A stretch of 64,000 nt of DNA from Hexactinellida sp. DTS-2022. Its lineage: Eukaryota; Porifera; Hexactinellida. Position 1 is the stretch's first letter. Every line of letters starts with the position of its first letter. A program made the translations under genes and the position numbers. Under the pieces are notes generated by a model. That model was not told the DNA's origin, searched no databases, and saw only the letters and a list, made by a program, of their open reading frames with translations. Shown here one piece after another: positions 22,876 to 34,285 of the stretch. Location of the stretch: positions 1,054,001-1,118,000 of the forward strand of contig JAPNXP010000008.1 of assembly GCA_028753945.1 (NCBI GenBank), in the 5' to 3' direction.

Positions 22876-23260
22876 CAGGCATGGGGCCAAGCCCCAAAGG
22901 GCTTAAGCCCTTTGGACTTAAGCCCATTTTTGAGAGGGCTTAAATCAGGATTTAATTCCTCCTTTAATAAAAGGGCTTAATTCCGGACTTGGACTTAAGC
23001 CCTTTATATTTGAGCTTTAAGCCCTTTTCAAGCCCTTTTTCAAGCTCTTTTCAAGGCACTTATTCAATAAAATACGGTATGGATTACTAAATAATTAGAG
23101 TAAAAGACTTAAGTTCGAGCTTAAACCCGTAATTAAGGGCTTGAGCTTGGACTTAAGCTATTTTTCAAAAGGGCTTAGAAAAAGGGCTTGGGCTTATGCC
23201 CTTCTGATTAGGGATGGGCTTGGACTTAAGCCCTTTTGAAAGGGCTTGATCCCATGTCTG
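22876..23260. mobile_element. MITE rich in AAGGGCTTAAGCCC
   Basis: Ends CAGGCATGGG and its complement CCCATGTCTG, with inner 'caagccc'/'gggcttg'. The interior is a series of 'agggcttaagcccttt' palindromic motifs. No good 8-bp duplication is visible, so the superfamily is open, although CAG ends suggest hAT. Confidence 0.6.
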
Positions 23261-24326
23261 GCTACACTAACCAGTCAAAAGATTTCAACAAGAGGCATAT
23301 TAATGCAGACAAAATATTATTCCAGTTGCGTCGTATAATCTAATTGCCCACTATGTTCGAAAAATAAATAATCCATACAAATTAAAAATCGACATTTTTG
23401 TTAATTTATTATACTTCTAACATATAGTTTTTTTGTAAATAGCCTTGTAGAAGCAACGACAAATCATATATATTATGCTGAAGGAAGTCTTGAATGTATA
23501 CATACATAATATTGTTGCTGAAATATTTTGGCCGGGTAGAGTATATGTTAAATATAAGTTGAAATAATTGTACAGTGGGCATTTTCAGGGGTAGAAGAGG
23601 AATTAATAAAGCCATACTATAATGGTTCTAATGATGTATTATTGGCATATAGGTTTTCGGTAGCACCATAGTGAATGCCATTATCAAAAATGATGTATAT
23701 ACGTACTATTACGTAGTCTCTTAGACGTGGTTCCAGACGTTTAACGATAATTCAGGCAAAAGTTATATTTTAGGTTTGATAACAAATTTTATTCCTCAAC
23801 CATGATTCTTATGACACATTATAGGCATGTACACAATCTGTGTAAGATCGGCGAATTTCGAATATTTTCGACGTATTTACAAAAATGACCACAGGTGATG
23901 CAGAATAATGCCAAACTAGAAAGTGAATAGCATATAATATTTTTTCGAAAGATTTCTCCGTATTTAGACACAAAATTTTTAAAAAATTAAAGTAGAACAG
24001 AAGTTATGGTCGATTGAATATTCTTGCATAAGGAAATATATTCACATAATTTGTATAAAATTATCAAAAGATGGAACTATAGAATAACAATTTCAGTTTA
24101 TATTTATATATGAGCAAACCACAGAAATCAGCACATAAATTACTGGAGAACTAAGGTCAAATATGGATTCGCAATACTTAACAGGTATAGTACAAGAATC
24201 TCTATAAAGACATCTAAATTTGATCATGTTAACGATTCATTATTCTTGTTATGAGCAGGGCTGGAAGACCAACTGTAGTCAACAGCATTCAGCAAGTAAG
24301 GTATTGTTAATAGCAAAATTTAAGTA
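23261..24326. other. AT-rich stretch with an R2 fragment
   Basis: 23260-23330 matches the end of repeat R2 ('acactaaccagtcaaaag', 'gcagacaaaatattatt'). The rest shows no gene or paired repeat that I can support. Confidence 0.4.
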
Positions 24327-24751
24327 CAGTAGAACCTCCCAGATCCGGACCTCTCAGAACCGGGCACCTCCTTAAACCGGGCAACATTTTTGTATAAGTT
24401 CAAAATTAATTCGCCATTTTTCTGGGAATTAGCCCCAAAATATAGTTTATTTTTGCAGATTTATATGTCAAACATGTTACTAAAGTATAAACACCCTTAT
24501 CTGGGAGGTAAATATTGGTTGGATTTGGCCATATGGTAATCTCGCTACTTTATATACGATTCATATTCGAAATTTATGAACTCTTTGGTGCGTATCAGGT
24601 GCGTATCAGGTCAGACAACAGGTATTGAGACATCAGAACATACACACTAGTTGATTAACAATAGAAATTATGATTATTTCCGAGATCCGGGCAAATTCTA
24701 AGATCCGGGCACCCTCTGGACGAGGCTGCCCGGATTGGGGAGGTTCTACTG
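24327..24751. mobile_element. pogo/Tigger-like MITE, TA target site
   Basis: Ends CAGTAGAACCTCCCAGATCC and mirrored 'ggggaggttctactg', flanked by TA (24325-24326, 24752-24753). The ends are built from repeats of 'atccgggca'. The 425-bp interior is AT-rich without transposase. Confidence 0.8.
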
Positions 24752-25085
24752 TACTACTTAATAACCAAAATGTCTACGACAATAGTTTTTATACATAAGA
24801 TAAACTAATTCTCTCTGGTCATGGGAAAAAATGACATTAGAGAGTTTTTTCTTACAGGGTATGATTCTATCTTGATTCACCGAAATTTGAAGTCAATTGG
24901 AAAAGAAAAATCTATTATAGACACTAGAATTTTGATTCCTATGGAACGATTTTAAGGCAACAATAGGAGTTTCGATTAAATTTAGTTATTTGCAGTCATA
25001 ATTGGTTGTCTTATTCTATATAGTAAGTATACCTATATAGGCAGTGTGTGAGCCAAATTTATTTTATTTCCCCAAATGTTTTGAA

Positions 25086-25721
25086 ATACACTCAAACCTC
25101 CGAGAGCCCGACCTCTCAAGTACGGGTACCTCCCTCAATCGGGCACCCTTAATGGTGTTTAGCTAATCTAAATATGTATTCAATTAACAAGTAATGGAGT
25201 TTAATGATAAAATTATATAACAAACAAATTATGCAAAAACAGTTTCAGTTTTAGATTTTTGAATGAAACTAGAAATATTAATTAGAAACTTAGGGATTCC
25301 AGGCAAATTCCCAGTTATGGTCGCTCTGCGGACGACAGTGCCCGGATAAGGAAGTGATTCCCAACTTTTTTTCATTCGTGAACCCCCTGATACCTGAAAA
25401 GTTGGTGGTGCACCCCCAGGACATACGTAAGTCGATGGAATCGATTGACCCAGACTTTTCCACTCAATAAGGACCACATAATGGCAAATAAGACCAGTTA
25501 ACTATCTACGTAAATTTAAGTGAAAATACCATTGGGGGAAGCAGCAAGACCCCCTTATAAGTCGTCCTCTATGCTCGATTTGTTTCTTGGGCACTCGCTT
25601 TTGAACATTTCTAGTCCGCTAGTGATTCTTATACTATAGTAAGGCTATAAGCCAATTAGTTTCATAAGAATTTTGTGTTATTACATGCGGCCGGTATACT
25701 GCAAAAGTTTGCGAACCTCTG
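25086..25721. mobile_element. Second pogo-like copy joined to a hAT-like MITE
   Basis: 25086-25350 repeats the pogo-like design ('caaacctccgagagcccgac' ... 'cagtgcccggataagg') but stops before its right end. At 25352-25721 a segment has hAT-like inverted ends ('aagtgattcccaacttttt' and 'aaaagtttgcgaacctctg'). The hAT-like MITE probably landed near the pogo-like right end; no clean 8-bp duplication is seen. Confidence 0.5.
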
Positions 25722-26489
25722 TTCTAGAGCGGAATAATGTAATTAATTACATGGATAAATCAAAAATGTATTCACAAATCAATATCAGCATGTCCGCTAA
25801 GACGATGCATTCTTTAGCCCATTCGTGGGTAATAACGAGCGCTTTTCTTTTTTGAGACGAGTTGTCTATTGGTTAGAAGCCTGGAATACACTCCCTGGAC
25901 CCTGGAAAGGACTTTTAAAAGCTTTAGAAATGCTTATGTTGCGTTACTAACCATCTAATTAGGTAGTGGCAAATGGGACCAGCACGGTGCAAGGCTTCTT
26001 TGAAATGGTTGTGTAACTCACAGAATACTATAGCAATCAATTAACATAGTCGAGAGTCAGAATGAACTTGTACATTATAACTGCATTCAAACATTTGATT
26101 TAAAATGCTCAATATTCACTTCACCTCTTATACCGTGCCCTCCCCAAATTTTCCATAATGAATATTAGGATAGATTGCACAGTGGCTTAATTTGGCATTT
26201 AGTAAGGAATAGGTATCCGGGAGAATTTTTACCGTGTACGTATAATGTATTATTTTCCTATAGGTTAGTGAACAATAGATATTGATTGAGATAATTCAAC
26301 CTCCTCTAAGTCTTGCGGTATTGGAATTATGACGTATTCATAATTTCCACAAATTTAGAAAGAATGAATAAATTTCCAAATTTTTGTATCTTTTAGCATA
26401 AAATTTATTTAACAATTAGTGAATGTCTATACTATCTATAGATGACTCAATTGTGTTGTTTGAGTTGTATTTGCTACAACACTTGGCAA

Positions 26490-27700
26490 ACCTTCTAGTG
26501 TGATCCTATTCGACGCATCTCTTACACCTCAATTTGAGCGAAATCCTAATAAAACTGGATCACCTTCACAAGCTAGCCTAGCAAAGATGTCAATAATGTT
26601 ATCTTCGAAGGATGTCTTTCTTGCTACATGTTCTCTGTATCCTCTGATACTTCTGCAGAGAAACATTTAAAACCATACCCAGAATTAACTTCCCTTAACA
26701 ATTCTTCGGAGTGTGCCAATAATTTGTGCAATGTGGAGTGAGGTTTGCCCATGTAAATGATTCAAGGATAAAAAAATAGGTACCTTTGCCAAGTTTTCCA
26801 AGTTCATTTGTATTGATCTTTCTACCACTGTTGAAGATTCTCAGAATTGCAGATATTGTGTATGAATTTTTGAGAGTGCTTCTTTGTGCTGTAGCTCAAC
26901 TAATGAAGATACACACTCAATGAACTAGGACTCGATAGAAAAAGCTCTTTGTGCAAAGCTACCAGTAGACGTCGTTTCATCTGAAGGATCCGGTAGGTCT
27001 ATTATTAATCCGATCCTTTCCTGTACGACGTTGCGCACAAAATGCATCGATTGGTGGATAGTTGGGGATGTAGGCTCCCATTTAATTTACCACTGTTCAA
27101 ATGGTATAGTAGTAAATTAAACCCCTGAAAATACATGTATAATAGTGTAGCGGAGAAGCCGGTGTGATATTGATGGTTGAAATACGTTCGTGAGTTAAAT
27201 TGAATCGATCATTGGATGGAAGAGAGAAAAATGATTCGATATCTTCCAGTTCTCCAAACATTTCTATCGCATCAGAAATATGCCTGTTAATGGGGAATCC
27301 TTGCAGTATTAATTGTGGATCCATAAATTCTTTGTGAGTTGCTATGCATAGCTGACAGCTTGCTCCCCCTTCCCCTGAAAGTATTGCAGCCATTCCCCCA
27401 TCGAACGTTGATCTAGTAAAATCTACAGATACATGACCCATTCCAGCTATGTTAAATCCTTCATTCTTCAATTAGACAGTGTCAGGGTTTATCACATCAG
27501 TCATAAATAGTCTGATATTCGACTCATTTTCTTTAGCAGAGCACAAAAAGATTGGCCGTTGGCAAAATGGAGAGTTAGGGGTAGTATTTTCCAGAGTCCG
27601 TTTCCACTTGAAGACTTGAATGGATTTGAAGCAAAAATATCAATGACTTGGTAGAAGTATTTGTATTTTGTTGGTTGTAGATTGTATGACTTCTTGATCC
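26490..27700 (-). pseudogene. RAG1/Transib-like transposase, catalytic core and C-terminal part
   Basis: Reading on the minus strand across several frames: GSRSHTIYNQQNTN directly at the hAT junction (the region of RAG1's first catalytic Asp), then TTPNSPFCQRPIFLCSAKEN (compare RAG1 KPNSELCCKPLCLMLADES). Next come a C..C zinc-binding pair in GGASCQLCIATHKE (RAG1 ICTLCDATR) and ITPASPLHYYTCIF at the second catalytic-Asp region. Then follow STLHKLLAHSEELLREVN and GYGFKCFSAE (RAG1 HKTLAHVPEII ... WASEG, with the catalytic Glu), IRGYREHVARKTSFEDN, and a natural end GDPVLLGFRSN. The second catalytic Asp seems replaced by Tyr. At least five breaks exist. The RAG1 comparison is from my memory of the family. 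Confidence 0.75.
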
Positions 27701-27969
27701 ATCTAAACCAGCCAACGGGGGCTCTACCGCCCCCCAGGGGCGTTTCCTTGAATTAGGGGGGCGCTGAAAAGGAAGGGGCGCTGAGGGGGGCTCTGAGACC
27801 ATAGGGAGGCGGTAAGGATGCTTAATAGGAATAAGTCATTGTTACCACACACAATGTAGAACTACATTATCATCCAAAACATAACAAATTGCCAACAATC
27901 AAATGCTTAGTTTTCACCAATTATAATTCTATCAATATTATTAGATGAAATTTCACTTGTTCTGAATCG

Positions 27970-28255
27970 ACAGCAGTTGGCTTCTTACCAATTTGGTAAG
28001 ACACCAACTGCTGCTTTATAAAAGTCTTATATAAAGTGATTATGCATAATGTCATTCTAAATCTAAAAAATTGAATTAATCGTGATATAATTTGAATTGC
28101 ATTCCCCAGACATGGCTGAAAATCGTAAGAAAATATTTCGTCATTACTCCGAAAAATATCTGAAATTTGGATTAAATGTTAGAACTTCAATAATCTTTGA
28201 GATAATGAGATTATTAGCACTTAATTCTTATATGGTAATAATCTCATTATCTCAA
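27970..28255. repeat. Two perfect short palindromes in the hAT left region
   Basis: At about 27970-28012 nested arms AGCAGTTGG and TTACCAA face their complements. At 28198-28255 an 18-bp arm GAGATAATGAGATTATTA faces its complement across a short AT-rich loop. Each could form a hairpin. They may be subterminal transposase-binding or foldback structures; function unknown. Confidence 0.6.
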
Positions 28256-28689
28256 AAAATATTGAAGTAAAGCCTTGAAAATGTATTATTAATGAATAGG
28301 AAGTTACCAGTTGAGCATAGATCAGTACTATACTAGCATAGTTTACATAAAATAGATAGTTTTTGAGTTATGGCTCATTTTAAGAAATGTGCATTTCCCT
28401 TGGCAACCGAGGAATGTGTCAACATTCCATTTATAATTTCGATATATTTCATTCAACTAGTTATGGACATCCTCATGTTCCAATTTTGAACATTTATACC
28501 GCGTTTAACTATGTTAAAAGCAGGCTATAAAAACACGATAATTCCCACGAAAAATAGCGATTACGTAATCAAATGGTGATATATCACAATTCTGAAGTGT
28601 GTTATGTATGCCTTGATATAATGTTCCTAACTTCCTATATAATTATAATGCATTTCTCAGGTCTGTCATTACTAGCTATCGAGAGAAAG

Positions 28690-30699
28690 ATATGTCAGGT
28701 AAAAATCAATGGCCTTTAAGTAATCCATGGTTCGGAGTAGTAGTAAGGCCTTATATAACGAAGGTCACGGTTTGACCTACTAATCAACAGTTATCCCTTT
28801 GCTTAATCTGCAATCAAGTATTCTCCAATGAAGCTATGAAACATTCAAGGATGTGTGACCACTAAACCAAGAAACATCCTGATAACAAATACAAGGAGTT
28901 GAATTTTTTCCAAGATCTACGCAAGCAGTTTGCAAATCGTAACTCCATAGATAGAATGTTTAATAAAGTTGTTACTTATAACGATGATGGCCTTGTTGCG
29001 TCTTACAATATTTCTCTTCTAATTGCCAAATGTGGAAAGCCCCATATACAGGGGCGGTCGCAGGATCTGGCCAGCCCGGGGCAAAGAGCAGCTTTTAGTA
29101 TAAATCCGGGGCATGCTCCATGTAATTATACTACCAATTGGGCTGGAATCGGGGGAAAAATATTTTAACCCGGGGTATTTGCCCCGGATTCCCCCCCCTG
29201 GGACCGCCACTGCCCATACCACAGGTGAAAAGCTTATTCTTCCAGCCATAAGCGAGGCCATTTCTACTGTCATGCATCAAGATCCATCTATTCAGGTCAA
29301 ATCAATTCCCTTAAGTAATAACTCAGTTTCAAGGAGGATCAGGGAAATGGCTTTAGATGCTGAAGAACAGCTGTGCGAACTTCTACAGACAACAGAATTC
29401 GCTTTGCAACATGACGAATCAACCCTAAACGACAATGAAGCATTACTTATGGCCTATGTTCATTATATTCACGAAAGGAGCACCCAAAGAAGAATGTTAT
29501 TTGCCAAGCCATTGAAAACAGATAGCAAGGGTGAATCGATATTTGGCGTTGTAATGCAATTTTTAGAAGAGAAGAGCATACCGTTAAGAAAATATCGTCG
29601 CATGTGTAACCGATGGAGCACTTTCAATGATTGGAAGAAATCGTGGTTTCATAGCTCATTTGAAACGAGCTGTGCCAAATGTATTTAGTATCCATTGTGT
29701 CATACATCGCCAGCATTTGGTCGCCAAGCACCTAACCGCTGACCTTCATCAGTCTTTGCAAATTGTAATTACTACAACAAATACCATCAAAAAATGCACT
29801 GAATGATCGCATGTTTCAACAACTTTGTCATAACAATGATGAAATTTACAAACTCCTCCTTCTTCATACTGAAGTTAGGTGGCTATCTAAAAGTAATTGT
29901 CTGAAACGGTTCTATGAACCTTTTGATTATATTGTTGAATTCCTTGAAGAATAGCATTCCACTATGGTAGAAGAAGTTAAAAGAGTAATGATTGATGTCG
30001 CTTACTTAGCTAACATATTTGAGAAACTAAATACTATGAATTTGCAGCTCCAGGGTAATAATACTAATTTAATTCAGGAAAAGGGTATTGTTCTATCATT
30101 TCTCAGCAAATTAATCATGTTCCAACTTCCGACAGAATATTGCTCGTCGTGAATTTGGCCACTTCCCATGCATGAGCCAACTGGATGTAATTGATAACAT
30201 TACTATCACAGATGACAAACTTCAAATTTACTGTTTGTATGTTGAATCCCTTCGAGATGATATGTTGATTCGATTCAAAGATTTGACGGGACTAGTTATT
30301 CCCAATTGGGGTATTAATCCATTCTGGACCAATATCGCAACTGTGGACATATATTTGCAGGAAGAATTCATTGATTTACAGAACGATATCGAATGTAGTG
30401 CCGTAATTCCCCAAATTGGATATTATGCATTTTGGATGAGAAAGGAAGTATCTGAGCGGTATCCAGTACTATCCACGCATATATCAAGCAATAAAGTTGA
30501 TGTTTCCGCTTTACCATCATCTTATCTAGTCGAGAAGGGATTCAGCGCAGTAATTACTCTCCTCACAAAACAGCGAAATCGGCTGGAAATATCCACAAAA
30601 GGCGATTTCCGACTCTTACTGCCCCAGTTAGTACCAGATGTCATTAAACTGGCAAAAAGTCACCAAAGCCAAGGATTACATGTTTCTACATATACTTAG
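28690..30699 (+). pseudogene. hAT transposase of the SCAND3/ZBED5-like type, frameshifted
   Basis: A BED-type finger (SLCLICNQVFSNEAMKHSRM..H) is followed by HPDNKYKELNFFQDLRKQF and ASYNISLLIAKCGKPH, then, after a nested MITE, TTGEKLILPAISEAISTVM. Then come FALQHDESTLNDNEALLMAY (first Asp region), PLKTDSKGESIF, a frameshift near 29590, and in another frame VTDGAPSMIGRNRGF (second Asp) and SIHCVIHRQHLV. Further on, LHTEVRWLSKSNCLKRF, and at 30520-30690 YLVEKGFSAVITLLTKQRNR, the C-terminal dimerisation motif. Order and spacing match SCAND3/ZBED-like hAT proteins of animals. At least three frame breaks and several stops make it nonfunctional. Confidence 0.9.
29049..29212. mobile_element. 164-bp hAT-type MITE inside the hAT transposase gene
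   Basis: Ends CAGGGGCGGTCGCAGG and, inverted, CAGTGGCGGTCCCAGG (14 of 16 identical), with flanks CCCATATA (29041-29048) and CCCATACC (29213-29220) as an 8-bp duplication with two differences. It splits the transposase between GKPH and TTGEK. G/C-rich interior with palindromic CCGGGG tracts. Confidence 0.9.
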
Positions 30700-30863
30700 A
30701 CGCCAACTGCAAGTGGATTTGGTATCATTAAATAATTACTTAAATAATTACATACTAATAATAACTATCAATTAATGCTGAGGTGTGGGGGGGGGCATTC
30801 AGAAAAATTAAACCCCCTTAGGAGGCGATTCAATGAATAAGGTTGGGAACCACTGATCTAAAC

Positions 30864-31430
30864 CATCTACTATTTGATAACTAAGCAGGAAATCCTCTAC
30901 TAATTGATGAGCTATCGTAGAAAGGATTCTAGTAAATGTATGTTCTATATATATTGGGCTTAGGATACACATGCACCAATCGGTTCTAAAACATTAGGAT
31001 ATAGCTTTATTGAAGAAAGTAAATTATACTGTTTCTCCTATCGACTAACTTCTGTTAAGCAGGAAATGAATATAACTAGATAGTAAATGTTGACGCAGCT
31101 TAGTATATTTCCTCTTGCCTATTTCCAGCATATCAAGAGGAAGAATGACTTATCAACATCAACATCTTTCTTGACTACTTTACCAAAATCCCCAGGAAAA
31201 TTGTCAGTTACAATTAACTTAGATACCTTAGCTACTTGTCTGGTATCATACTCATTAGAAACTAACTGAGCAATCTTGATTTCTGAAATGTTTTCAAGTT
31301 CAGCAAGTACTTTGATAGACTAATACATTTTATAGAAGTAAGGTTGTCAATACTCTTCCTATGATGTACTGAAGAAATTGGTGAATCAGCATCGCAAGAA
31401 AAACGCCTCTTCTTCAAATCTGGTTCGAGA
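30864..31430 (-). pseudogene. RAG1/Transib-like transposase, N-terminal part
   Basis: On the minus strand, from about 31430 downward: PDLKKRRFSCDADSPISSVH, then VLAELENISEIKIAQLVSN, KVSKLIVTDNFPGDFGKVV and KYTKLRQHLLSS. After frame breaks it reads RILSTIAHQLVEDFLLSYQI ending VDG at the hAT target site. The VDG..DGS that straddles the site is where I place the first catalytic Asp by comparison with RAG1 (CDGMGD). The upstream pieces are coherent protein but I cannot match them to a named domain. The upstream stretch to the 32267 end is AT-rich and noncoding. Confidence 0.55.
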
Positions 31431-31439
31431 AAAACAGCA

Positions 31440-32250
31440 GAGTTCCAGAATTCTCCACCCAGTGAGTGAATAGATTTCCTAGATTTCCTGATTGTATTCC
31501 GAACCGTGGTTAGGATTGTGTATATACTATGAGTTCAGCCATAGATGAGGACATAAGTACGTAATTGGTTATTATAATTATTGAAATATTATTTATTATT
31601 TATATTATCTTACATTTAAGTATATAGTGTATATAATAAATTTGTAGATTGTACAACATGCCGGCCATTTGCATATTCCGAAAGGTATATTGTTAAACAA
31701 CAACAAATAACAATGATTGGAATTTCCTTAGCAACATAAATTGACAATGGAATTCAATAACTTTTAAAAGTTGAGCACTGTTTCGGGAGCTAAGATTTCC
31801 ATGATTAATTCTTACAACATTAATCTATAAAAATTTATCGTCGTTGTCCGATTTTTCCGCTTAGCGGAGATTTCAAATTTTAATAATTTTGAACAATTTG
31901 GGAGATAATAGTTTATATCCCGTATTAAAATTAAAATGCATCAATGTAACAATAAATCAGTATATAAATATATATTTAGCATACACATTTTGTATATATT
32001 TGAATATACAAAATAACAACGATTCCATATACATTGTAATTCAGAGTGAAATAAAATATGATGTATTTTTGGAATTATCAAAACCACAAATGGAACTATC
32101 TATTAGATATAATTCAAAAGAATATTTATAGACGTAGTTTGTATTCAAATCAATTGAAATTTCATATGAAAGTTAGTATATTATCAAACTTGAATTTAAT
32201 ACCATTTAGATGAATTTTGATAACCACAAATATTTTCCTAATTCCAGGTG
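31440..32250. other. AT-rich 5' part of the RAG1-like element, no coding seen
   Basis: No kelch-like repeats (RAG2 hallmark: GG, Y, W spacing) in any frame. A short 80-codon plus-strand frame is rich in I, N and Y and has no domain. Confidence 0.4.
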
Positions 32251-32267
32251 TTAATTAAGCCACTGTG

Positions 32268-32556
32268 GATTGAGGGTTTAAAGCACTAAAGAAGGTAAAT
32301 TCGTTATAGATTAACAGTCATTATGAGTCATAGCATGTAGTATAGTCCACATCGGTTTTTTTGAAACTTCGTTTGCATGAAAAAACGAAAAAAAAAACAA
32401 TAGTAAAAATAGTGTTGCTCATTCCGTAACGATGTACTTTAATCTTAGTATTTCTATCAAGTCAGTAAAGTTAACATAAAGTATAGAGTAAGTAGATGAT
32501 CATCAGCAGTCAATGGTTTTTGAGAAGAAATAAATTATCACAGACGTTTCTGTTTC
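32268..32556. other. AT-rich spacer
   Basis: Noncoding sequence between the RAG1-like element's right target duplication and the next MITE. An A-run lies at 32379-32398. No feature is seen. Confidence 0.4.
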
Positions 32557-32564
32557 CAAGTGGC

Positions 32565-32909
32565 CAAGGGAATCAATCCTGGGGGGAAAGGAGGGCATTC
32601 GCCCCCCATAATGTAAATAACGGCGAGCGAGTGAATCATTTCGTCCCCCATAAGGTTTCGTGCACGTCAAAATTTATCTTTCCTAATCAGTAAATATTGT
32701 TGTCTTAAAATATTTAGTAATATTGAATAATATTTGAAAATCTTCTTAACTACAAAGATTTTTCCCGCACGAAGCTCTCGCTCGTTTATGAAATCCATTT
32801 ATACTTAGTTTAACCTTGTGTTACAACACTGACGCTCTTCATCCTAATGAAACCATATTACGTCCCCCCCCCCTCCCAACCCAATGTGATATTCAAATCG
32901 ACGCCTCTG
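32565..32909. mobile_element. hAT-type MITE, 345 bp
   Basis: Perfect 8-bp direct repeat CAAGTGGC at 32557-32564 and 32910-32917 brackets an insert that starts CAAGGG and ends CCTCTG. The terminal inverted repeat is weak. Interior has G/C-rich tracts and two facing 'cgagcgag'/'ctcgctcg' motifs. No coding. Confidence 0.65.
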
Positions 32910-33923
32910 CAAGTGGCTATCATGAGCTAAAATGGATGAAATTTGTGTGTTAAAAAAACCTTTAAGTCGACTGTAACTGAACATGAAATTTTTGGAACAA
33001 AAACAGTAGGCCAGGTAATATTAATTAATTGTTTATAATTGTTTAGTAAGACGAGTTGAAATTTATTTGCTATGAAGCATTTATTCGCAAAAAGAATCAT
33101 CCTATTAGTCCAGCCGCTTACAACCAAAAAAAGGCATAATCAATGCATCTTAATATAGAATTTTCAGACTTTATAGGTTTGTTCGTTAATGCAAATAGTG
33201 TATTTTTTGGATATAGTGCCATCTCCAAATTCCAATGTGTCGGCCACAATTGACCACTTAAGGGACACATCTTGAAGGTGTTAGAACTCATCTAACTTCC
33301 TCAAATCAAGTCTAATCCAATTTTTATGCCGATATTCGTAATCAACACTAAATTTGGCGTCATTTAAGTGGTCACCTGAGACATATTTTCCTTGACGACG
33401 CTGGAATGTTGTAGGAATTTAACAACATTCCATTCTCAAATTTTATTCTAACCCTAATACCCCATCTAGTGACCCCTTGTTCGACTCCACTCAGCTTCCT
33501 GAAGCTAGTTAGACACATGCGGACCCTCTCAAAAGTCATTCGGAGCAATTGTACTGTTCTGACATATTTGTTCCGGCTGCAAAATGGTTCCGACCGGTAC
33601 CAATTTGTAATAAATTGTTCATTTAACAAATTAGTTCCGGGCTAAGTCATTTCTATGGGTTCGTCTATTCCATTTTAAATTCGTTCCGGCTTAATTTATA
33701 CCAGTAATCACACTTAGACGGGTTCCTTATGCAACACTTAAGTAACACTTCAAACCAAGTTTACAAAATAGAAGGCAAATACAATATATTTTTATGTAAA
33801 TACGGGTTAGAATCCCGGGACCGGATATATTTCTGGGATTTGAATCCCGGGAATTCTTTCTAAATCCCAGGCTTCAATACTTCATTTGTTAATAGTTTTT
33901 CTGTTATACGGTATATACGTAAT

Positions 33924-34035
33924 ACCCCTTCGTTGCCCCGGTATGTGAATTTCAAACTGAAACTAAATTCAATTTCAAATGAAATCAAATGGGATTTTTC
34001 TATTTATACATTTTACCCCAGGCAACGAAGGGTTT
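33924..34035. mobile_element. Small foldback MITE, about 110 bp
   Basis: Inverted ends 'cccttcgttgcccc' and 'caggcaacgaaggg' around an A/T-rich middle. Nested in the centre of the long-TIR element. Confidence 0.55.
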
Positions 34036-34166
34036 AATTGACCTAACAACAGTTAGAATATGGAATAAGTATTCAAAATCTCAATTGTAAGATCACTCAA
34101 CCGCTACGCGCTCTCGTTTATTCATTAAATATGGCTCATTATTAGTTGTTTCAACTTAACAACAAA

Positions 34167-34285
34167 CAGTGGCTGCGAGGGGGGGGCATGACCCCTTCTT
34201 TTGAAGCTGCCCACCTCTAGAATAACAATGTTGTACAGTGTGACCCCCCCTGGCCCCCTACCTGAAAATCCTGGCGCCGCCTCTG
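34167..34285. mobile_element. 119-bp hAT-type MITE
   Basis: Perfect 8-bp duplication ACAACAAA (34159-34166, 34286-34293). Ends CAGTGGCTGCG and, inverted, CAGAGGCGGCG. C/G-rich interior without coding. Confidence 0.85.

Larger units (their letters stand above)
27709..30855 (+). mobile_element. hAT transposon (SCAND3/ZBED-like) inserted in the RAG1-like element
   Basis: The block is flanked by a perfect 8-bp repeat ATCTAAAC (27701-27708 and 30856-30863), the hAT duplication length. It begins with CAG and ends with the hAT-type terminus 'ggttgggaaccactg'. The two ends match poorly beyond CAG, probably because the left G/C-rich end has decayed. It carries a plus-strand transposase pseudogene (28690-30699) and a nested MITE. 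Removing it rejoins the minus-strand RAG1-like reading frame at VDG|LDGS. Confidence 0.85.
26178..32267 (-). mobile_element. RAG1/Transib-like transposon with RSS-type heptamer ends, interrupted by a hAT
   Basis: Inverted ends CACAGTGGCTTAATT at 26178-26192 and mirrored at 32253-32267 are directly flanked by a perfect 5-bp repeat GATTG (26173-26177 and 32268-32272). On the minus strand the interior carries RAG1-like coding remnants at 31430-30864 and 27700-26490. They are separated by a 3.1-kb hAT with its own 8-bp duplication. Without the hAT the element would be about 2.9 kb. Heptamer CACAGTG and 5-bp duplications are the known hallmarks of RAG/Transib transposition. No RAG2-like kelch repeats are seen. 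Frameshifts and stops show that this copy is dead. Confidence 0.8.

Noticed and set aside
31440..32250. RAG2-like partner gene
   Set aside because: No kelch-type repeats or PHD finger in any frame; the stretch is AT-rich and broken by stops.
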